In this document: piece by piece, positions 60,053 through 64,000 of the stretch | Layout: the number at the start of each line of letters is the position of its first letter | Position numbering within the stretch: position 1 is the stretch's first letter | DNA from: JAAYJK01 sp964501655 | GTDB lineage: Bacteria > Bacillota > Syntrophomonadia > Syntrophomonadales > Syntrophomonadaceae | DNA length: 64,000 bases | Assembly: GCA_964501655.1 (NCBI GenBank) | Contig: CAZCTN010000015.1 | Coordinates: 4,128-68,127, forward strand | Direction of reading: 5' to 3' | The notes under the pieces: model-generated | What the model saw: the letters and a program-made list of their open reading frames with translations, nothing else | Told to the model about the DNA's origin: nothing | Database searches by the model: none | Made by a program: the position numbers and the translations under genes

Positions 60053-62728
60053 TTAGGGCCTTTCCAATCCCTTCAGGGAGCTGCGATAGATTTCTTCGAT
60101 CTCCTGATCACTTATCTCTCGGTTTCCCATCTTCAGTCCGGCCAACCCAAACCCATGCTTTTGACCCAGGTGTCTCATGTACTCAATGGTTTCCAGGGGC
60201 ATCTTGCTTCCTATGCTGTAGTCCTGATAGTCAGCCTCCAGAGCCAGCAATATAGTTTCGGTAAGACAGGCCACGTTTACTCCCTCGCGATATCCCAGGT
60301 TAGGCCCAAAGGAAACCGTATCAGGATACTGGACCAGTCCGCCTTCCAGGATTAAAACATCGTTGCGCTCTTGGTAGCATTCGGGAGCTACATCGGCAGG
60401 CCGGGCAACATCACATACTACCGAACCCGGGCGAAGATTTTCAGGAAAGATCAGAAACTCCGGGGAATTACTGGTTGCTATGACCATGCTGCACTGGGGC
60501 AGTGTGGCAGCAATGTCCAGACTGCTGGTTAACGGCAAAGGCAGCTTGAGATAGTTGCATATATCTTCCATGAGCCCTGGATTAATATTGTCTTCATCCA
60601 GCATTTGCTCCAGGTATTGTCTGGCTTCCGGTGAGTCGGTAAGGGTGAGAGCTTGTACTATTGAGTCTACCCAATTGCTCAAGCCCTCCAATTGTCCAGC
60701 TTTATATCTCTGGAAAGCTTTCCGGTACATATCCCGCAGCAAAGATGCCAGTCGATTTTTACTGCTGGTCACGTGTTCGGGATTGCCCAGAACTACTATA
60801 TGGGATATACGCTCTGATAACAACAAGGCACAAGCGCGTCCAATGGAACCGGTGGCACCTACCACTGCTCCCCGGGCTTTAGCCAGATCGATATGCATCT
60901 TTTGTGCACCCATAACCAGAGCCTCCATAGCCATAAGTACTGTGAAACTGTTACCGCTGGTTATGCTGATGTCTCGGCCCTGTACAGCCCGACCTCCTCT
61001 GGTAACCACCGAACTCAAAGCTCCCAGGCCTACAATTTTGGCCCCTAGTTCTCGTCCCATATCTACTGCCTGCTTAATAACCTCACTGGTTTCTTCCCGG
61101 GGCAATGACATAATTTCCCTAGCTCCAAAGGGAACTCCAATCAGCCATCCTTCAGCTACTGTCCCATCCGATGATCTTATCGCAGGCATGTGGCAGACCA
61201 GCCCTGCTTCCTTGGTTTTGCTCTGCCATTCCATCAGCTGGTAAATCTCATCCCGACTGTAGGCGGCAAAGGAGGGATTGTTCAAAACTACATCTTCCGG
61301 AGCTGCATAATGGATGATAAAAGCAAATTTTTCCCTTGCACTTTCTCCCGGTTTTAGCTTGGAAGATTTGATACTCCTGCTGACACCCCGGTAGTCGATG
61401 ATATGTTCTGGTTTCTGATAATCCCCGATAAGATGACGATAAAGCTTGGAGTAATCACGGTTGTACAGTATCTTGAATACCACCGCCAGCGCTTCAACCG
61501 CCCGATCTATTTCTTCATAGCTGATAGTCAAAGTGGGCTCCAATCGAAGAGTCATGGAACTATTAAGATAAGGAGCCAGCCGGATATTATAGATGTTAAG
61601 CAAGAATCCGGCTGCCAGAGCAGTAAAGCCCTCACAATCAGCCAGGTAAGTCATATCAAAGGAACCGCAGTCGGTCAGTTCATTGATCTCCACCCCTATC
61701 ATCAGTCCGCTGCCCCTTATTTCTTTAACTACCCCCGGATATTCGGCTGATATGTCCTGCAGTCTTTTTATAAGATAACTGCCTTTGGCGGCTACTTCCC
61801 TTATCAGTTCCCGGTTATTGGCCTCCAAACGCTCCAGTACCGCAATTCCTACCGAACAGCTAACCTGGTTGTTAGCGAAGGTGGAACTGTGCAGCATTCC
61901 AAAATCATCATTCCAGACTCGAGGTGAGCTTATGCAAACTCCGATCGGCAGGATTCCTCCTCCCAGGGCTTTGGCCAGCAGCATTATATCCGGTTCAATA
62001 TTCTCATACTCGCAGGCAAACAATTTCCCGGTCCGGCCCAGACCAGTCTGAATCTCATCTACAATAAACACAATCCCATATTTGTGGCAAATTTCCTGAG
62101 CACCCTTCATATAACCAGGGCGGGCAGTTACTATGCCGCCCTCACCCTGCACCGGTTCAACAATGAAGGCTGCCACTTTATCCGGGTGTGCCTGCAGAAC
62201 GGCCTCGAGAGCCTGGAGATCATTGAAGGATATTTTCATGAAACCCGGAGCCGGTGCCCGGAATGGAGTCTGGTAAGATCCCTTCCCGGTTGCAGATAAA
62301 GCCCCCAGGGTTTTCCCATGAAAACTGTTTTCTGTCGATATGATTAATTCCTTTCCGGTAGTAGAGCGGGCCAGTTTAATTGCGGCTTCCACCGCCTCAG
62401 TTCCGCTCTGGCAGAAGGTGCAATAGCTTAAATCTCCCGGGCTGCATTCTGCCAGCATATTAGCCAGTTTCAAGGCCTCCCCGGGAATAGAAGGCTGCAC
62501 CAGGCTGGGCAGACTTCTCCTTCTAACCTCTTCCAGGCGATCCCAGATAAAATCAGGGTTATATCCAAAAGGCACCGCACCATACTGGGCAATAAAGTCC
62601 AGGTACTCCACGCCTTGTTCATCAATCAAATTACTCCCCCGGCCATAAACATAATTTTTATCCAGCCGGAAAGTCTCCAATACATCTTTCAGGGTAGGGT
62701 TAAGCAGATCCCTCCGTATTTCATGCAA
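60053..62728 (-). CDS. Fusion: class III aminotransferase + acyl-ACP-reductase-like domain
   Basis: The upstream frame reaches 62782, but the TTG at 62728, seven bases after AAAGGAGG, is the likely start: 891 residues. Residues 5-430 are a class III PLP aminotransferase: FCQSGTEAVEAAIKLAR, FHGKTLGALSATG, VEPVQGEGG, FIVDEIQTGLGR (Asp224) and LAKALGGGILP (Lys253). Residues 467-862 resemble cyanobacterial acyl-ACP reductase: VGLGALSSVV, the NADPH loop GATGSIGRACALLL near 625-635, and NVACLTETILLALEAD whose Cys821 aligns with the acyl-enzyme cysteine of AAR, followed by MRHLGQKHGFGLAGL. An acyl-thioester to aldehyde to amine pathway in one protein is inferred. It stands alone with a possible operator at 62747-62762. 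Confidence 0.88.
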   Translation of the reverse strand: MHEIRRDLLNPTLKDVLETFRLDKNYVYGRGSNLIDEQGVEYLDFIAQYGAVPFGYNPDFIWDRLEEVRRRSLPSLVQPSIPGEALKLANMLAECSPGDLSYCTFCQSGTEAVEAAIKLARSTTGKELIISTENSFHGKTLGALSATGKGSYQTPFRAPAPGFMKISFNDLQALEAVLQAHPDKVAAFIVEPVQGEGGIVTARPGYMKGAQEICHKYGIVFIVDEIQTGLGRTGKLFACEYENIEPDIMLLAKALGGGILPIGVCISSPRVWNDDFGMLHSSTFANNQVSCSVGIAVLERLEANNRELIREVAAKGSYLIKRLQDISAEYPGVVKEIRGSGLMIGVEINELTDCGSFDMTYLADCEGFTALAAGFLLNIYNIRLAPYLNSSMTLRLEPTLTISYEEIDRAVEALAVVFKILYNRDYSKLYRHLIGDYQKPEHIIDYRGVSRSIKSSKLKPGESAREKFAFIIHYAAPEDVVLNNPSFAAYSRDEIYQLMEWQSKTKEAGLVCHMPAIRSSDGTVAEGWLIGVPFGAREIMSLPREETSEVIKQAVDMGRELGAKIVGLGALSSVVTRGGRAVQGRDISITSGNSFTVLMAMEALVMGAQKMHIDLAKARGAVVGATGSIGRACALLLSERISHIVVLGNPEHVTSSKNRLASLLRDMYRKAFQRYKAGQLEGLSNWVDSIVQALTLTDSPEARQYLEQMLDEDNINPGLMEDICNYLKLPLPLTSSLDIAATLPQCSMVIATSNSPEFLIFPENLRPGSVVCDVARPADVAPECYQERNDVLILEGGLVQYPDTVSFGPNLGYREGVNVACLTETILLALEADYQDYSIGSKMPLETIEYMRHLGQKHGFGLAGLKMGNREISDQEIEEIYRSSLKGLERP

Positions 62729-62746
62729 AGATATTCCTCCTTTATG

Positions 62747-62762
62747 TGCACATGATTGTGCA
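62747..62762. promoter_or_regulatory. Operator-like inverted repeat upstream of the fusion gene
   Basis: TGCACA and TGTGCA flank a four-base centre (TGCACA-TGAT-TGTGCA), 19 bases upstream of the chosen start codon, overlapping the leader just before the ribosome site. It could be a repressor site or a small hairpin that masks translation. Confidence 0.45.
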
Positions 62763-62900
62763 ATATACGCAACTATATACATTTTAAAGATATTATCCGC
62801 CCTGTCAAATGTAATTGTGTTTTTTTCCCTGGATATTACATAAATATTGTGCTGGCGGGCAATAGTATTATTAAATATTTCCGCCAGAGGAGGTTGGGTT

Positions 62901-63068
62901 ATGGAAGAGGAACGCAGGTCAACAGAAGGTATAAGTCAGATGGATAGCCCCCAGGGATATGATATGGGCACCTTTCGTTTTCTTAAAGCTGGATGGTGGG
63001 TGTGGCATGTCATAGCTATTGTAGGAGTCTTTTATCTGGGATTTGTTTTTGGCGGTTCAATTTTTTAA
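62901..63068 (+). CDS. 55-residue single-span membrane protein
   Basis: The ATG at 62901 after GAGGAGG opens 55 codons. The N-terminal 30 residues are hydrophilic (MEEERRSTEGISQMDSPQGY), followed by one membrane span (WWVWHVIAIVGVFYLGFVFGG). It is divergent from the fusion enzyme and convergent with the multihaem cytochrome gene. No family match is apparent. A role as a small subunit beside the cytochrome is a guess based on position only; transcription in the opposite direction argues against a shared operon. Confidence 0.65.
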   Translation: MEEERRSTEGISQMDSPQGYDMGTFRFLKAGWWVWHVIAIVGVFYLGFVFGGSIF

Positions 63069-63075
63069 TCAAACC

Positions 63076-63128
63076 GGGGTCAGGCAGCATTGATTTATAA
63101 TCAATCTAATATCATGCTGCCTGACCCC
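63076..63128. repeat. REP-like palindrome 1
   Basis: GGGGTCAGGCAGCAT (63076-63090) and ATGCTGCCTGACCCC (63114-63128) form a perfect 15-bp stem. The 23-base loop contains the smaller hairpin ATTGATT-TAT-AATCAAT, partly shared with the stem. Its end is six bases from the stop of the cytochrome gene. Confidence 0.95.
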
Positions 63129-63134
63129 TATGTT

Positions 63135-63695
63135 TTACCAGCTTTCCCAGGATTCATCCAGTTCGTCGTACCAGCCGAACAGATGGCACTGGGCACAGTA
63201 TACTTCCGATGTATCGTGGATGCTGTGGCATTCGTTGCAATTCTGTTCCCCGTTATGTGAATCATGAGGATTGGATTGCTCGAAATTGGTGGCTGCTTTT
63301 ATTTCATCCCAGCTGCTGCCCTCTCCATCTTCCGCATGACAAGCCAAACACATGGCTCGATCTCCCGGAGGTCCTTCCAGGGGGAGAGTATAATTGCCGA
63401 TAATGAAATTCATTCCTTCCATAGCCTTCTCCGGAATGGTCCGGTGATGACAATCAAGACATTCGATCTGAGCCTGAGCATGGGTGTTGTCCAGAAGCAT
63501 CCCCGTATTCCAGGATTCATAATAAGGTTTGATTATATGGCAAAGTCCGCAGAAAGAAGGGTTTTCACTGGCTTTTAACATAGCGCCCGCGGCAACCGTT
63601 CCCAGCAAAACAAGCGCTCCCATTACTATCAGAACTGCCTTTTTATTAAGATACTTATCCCTGAAGCTTCTGCCCTCTTTATTATCGGTTTCCAT
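63135..63695 (-). CDS. NapC/NirT-like membrane-anchored five-haem cytochrome c
   Basis: A 186-residue protein with an N-terminal membrane anchor (about 19-41) and five CxxCH haem c motifs: CGLCH (49-53), CLDCH (79-83), CLACH (116-120), CNECH (153-157) and CAQCH (167-171). The arrangement, anchor plus first haems close to the membrane, is that of NapC/NirT/NrfH-type quinol-oxidising cytochromes, which normally have four haems. It would carry electrons from quinol to an external acceptor. The reductase partner is not in the window, though an unfinished gene lies upstream. AAGGAGAG lies eight bases before the ATG. Confidence 0.92.
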   Translation of the reverse strand: METDNKEGRSFRDKYLNKKAVLIVMGALVLLGTVAAGAMLKASENPSFCGLCHIIKPYYESWNTGMLLDNTHAQAQIECLDCHHRTIPEKAMEGMNFIIGNYTLPLEGPPGDRAMCLACHAEDGEGSSWDEIKAATNFEQSNPHDSHNGEQNCNECHSIHDTSEVYCAQCHLFGWYDELDESWESW

Positions 63696-63861
63696 AACAG
63701 CATCTCTCCTTATAAGTATTTCCTTGCTTAGTCAAATAACAGATTTTTTCCGACATTTGAACCTGCTTTATGTAGTAATTTTAACTTAAAGAAAAGATTT
63801 TGTCTTTGGATCATCCTACAGTAATTCCGCTTCCCTTCTAGAGATAATTACAGTTAACCAA

Positions 63862-63917
63862 GGTCAGGCAATGCCTATGACTTATGCAATATAAATCAAT
63901 ATGCATTGCCTGACCCC
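63862..63917. repeat. REP-like palindrome 2
   Basis: GGTCAGGCAATGC (63862-63874) and GCATTGCCTGACC (63903-63915) form a perfect 13-bp stem followed by CC. The reverse complement shares GGGGTCAGGCA and ATTGATTTATA with palindrome 1, so they are members of one family. Located between the cytochrome gene and the next gene. Confidence 0.93.
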
Positions 63918-63944
63918 TTAATACAATTTGTTGATTCGAACTGC

Positions 63945-64000
63945 TTACCACTCCTGGGGCAGCTGCCGCAGCTGAGCCAGGTTAAAGACCGGGCCGTCCA
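63945..64000 (-). CDS. C-terminal end of a gene, possibly an iron-sulfur flavoprotein
   Basis: On the minus strand the last 18 codons before a TAA at 63945 read DGPVFNLAQLRQLPQEW. The DGPVF followed by a helix is what the ends of PyrK/HydG/AsrB-like FAD-NAD(P) subunits look like, where a CxDGPVF motif closes the iron-sulfur domain. The rest lies beyond the window, so this is a low-confidence reading; being upstream of the cytochrome it may belong to the same redox operon. Confidence 0.35.
   Translation of the reverse strand, partial: DGPVFNLAQLRQLPQEW

Noticed and set aside
60555..61244. 229-residue open frame antisense to the fusion enzyme
   Set aside because: Low-complexity Ser/Ala/Pro composition typical of antisense frames; the opposite strand is a clear enzyme.
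1..64000. CRISPR arrays, rRNA and tRNA genes
   Set aside because: No regularly spaced short repeats and no TpsiC-loop-like GTTCGA sequences in cloverleaf context were found by reading; a tRNA scan would be decisive.

Overview
The window looks like a 64 kb piece of a draft chromosome from an anaerobic, endospore-forming member of the Clostridia. Evidence seen here: an intact sigma-K gene, a GerM-type lipoprotein, SLH-domain surface protein, AGGAGG-type ribosome binding sites with many TTG/GTG starts, and a gene order around alaS (ireB-yqgF-DUF1292-mltG-U32-PBP) and around murI-gerM-rph-rdgB that matches Firmicutes. A thiolase with its own operator-like site, a multiheme cytochrome and a CoA-disulfide-reductase-like flavoprotein would suit a syntrophic or fatty-acid-metabolising lifestyle (Syntrophomonas-like), but that placement is inference. 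One assembly gap (100 N, 37530-37629) interrupts alaS.

Layout. 1-4107 (-): start of a giant SLH/S-layer-type protein built of tandem ~210-residue modules, running off the left edge. 4196-9363 (-): a sensory block with a NarL-type regulator, its HisKA_3 kinase and a large solute-binding/7TM sensor lacking a phospho-acceptor box. 9856-12245: FAD disulfide reductase-like gene facing a LysR regulator. 12404-14955 (-): sigma-K, a VanY-like carboxypeptidase and a membrane protein. 15380-18047 (+): OmpR/VanS-like two-component pair. 18247-22938: cell-envelope and redox functions (lipoprotein, L,D-transpeptidase, MsrAB, metallo-beta-lactamase-fold lipoprotein). 23139-29360 (-): a chaperone operon dnaK-dnaJ-like-cbpM-like-clpB behind a near-perfect sigma-A promoter. 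29619-42687 (-): cell-wall and tRNA genes (PBP, DUF4911, U32 peptidase, mltG, VanW, DUF1292, yqgF, ireB, alaS, AI-2E permease, small proteins, mnmA).

42930-48258 (+ mainly): rarA, a tiny Cys-rich protein, thioredoxin (-), NifX-like protein, thiolase, a ParA/MinD-like ATPase. 48395-57001 (-): folD, ysnB-like phosphodiesterase, rdgB, rph, murI, a jelly-roll-like protein, gerM lipoprotein, and a two-gene AAA+/VWA system. 57473-59860: LytTR regulator, radical SAM enzyme, DUF1285 protein. 60053-64000: an 891-residue fusion of a class III aminotransferase with a domain resembling cyanobacterial acyl-ACP reductase, a 55-residue membrane protein, a five-haem cytochrome flanked by two related REP-like palindromes, and the tail of another gene.

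The most noteworthy item is the aminotransferase/acyl-ACP-reductase-like fusion, which keeps the catalytic lysine of one half and the nucleotide-binding loop and putative acyl-enzyme cysteine of the other, suggesting acyl thioester to aldehyde to amine conversion in one polypeptide. Other points: a thiolase promoter with its -35 box inside a perfect palindrome, a DnaJ homologue with half a zinc domain paired with a CbpM-like protein, a ComEC-like lipoprotein with lost metal ligands, a DUF4911 gene whose only usable start appears to be ATA, and a 39-bp perfect hairpin in the mnmA/rarA divergent spacer.
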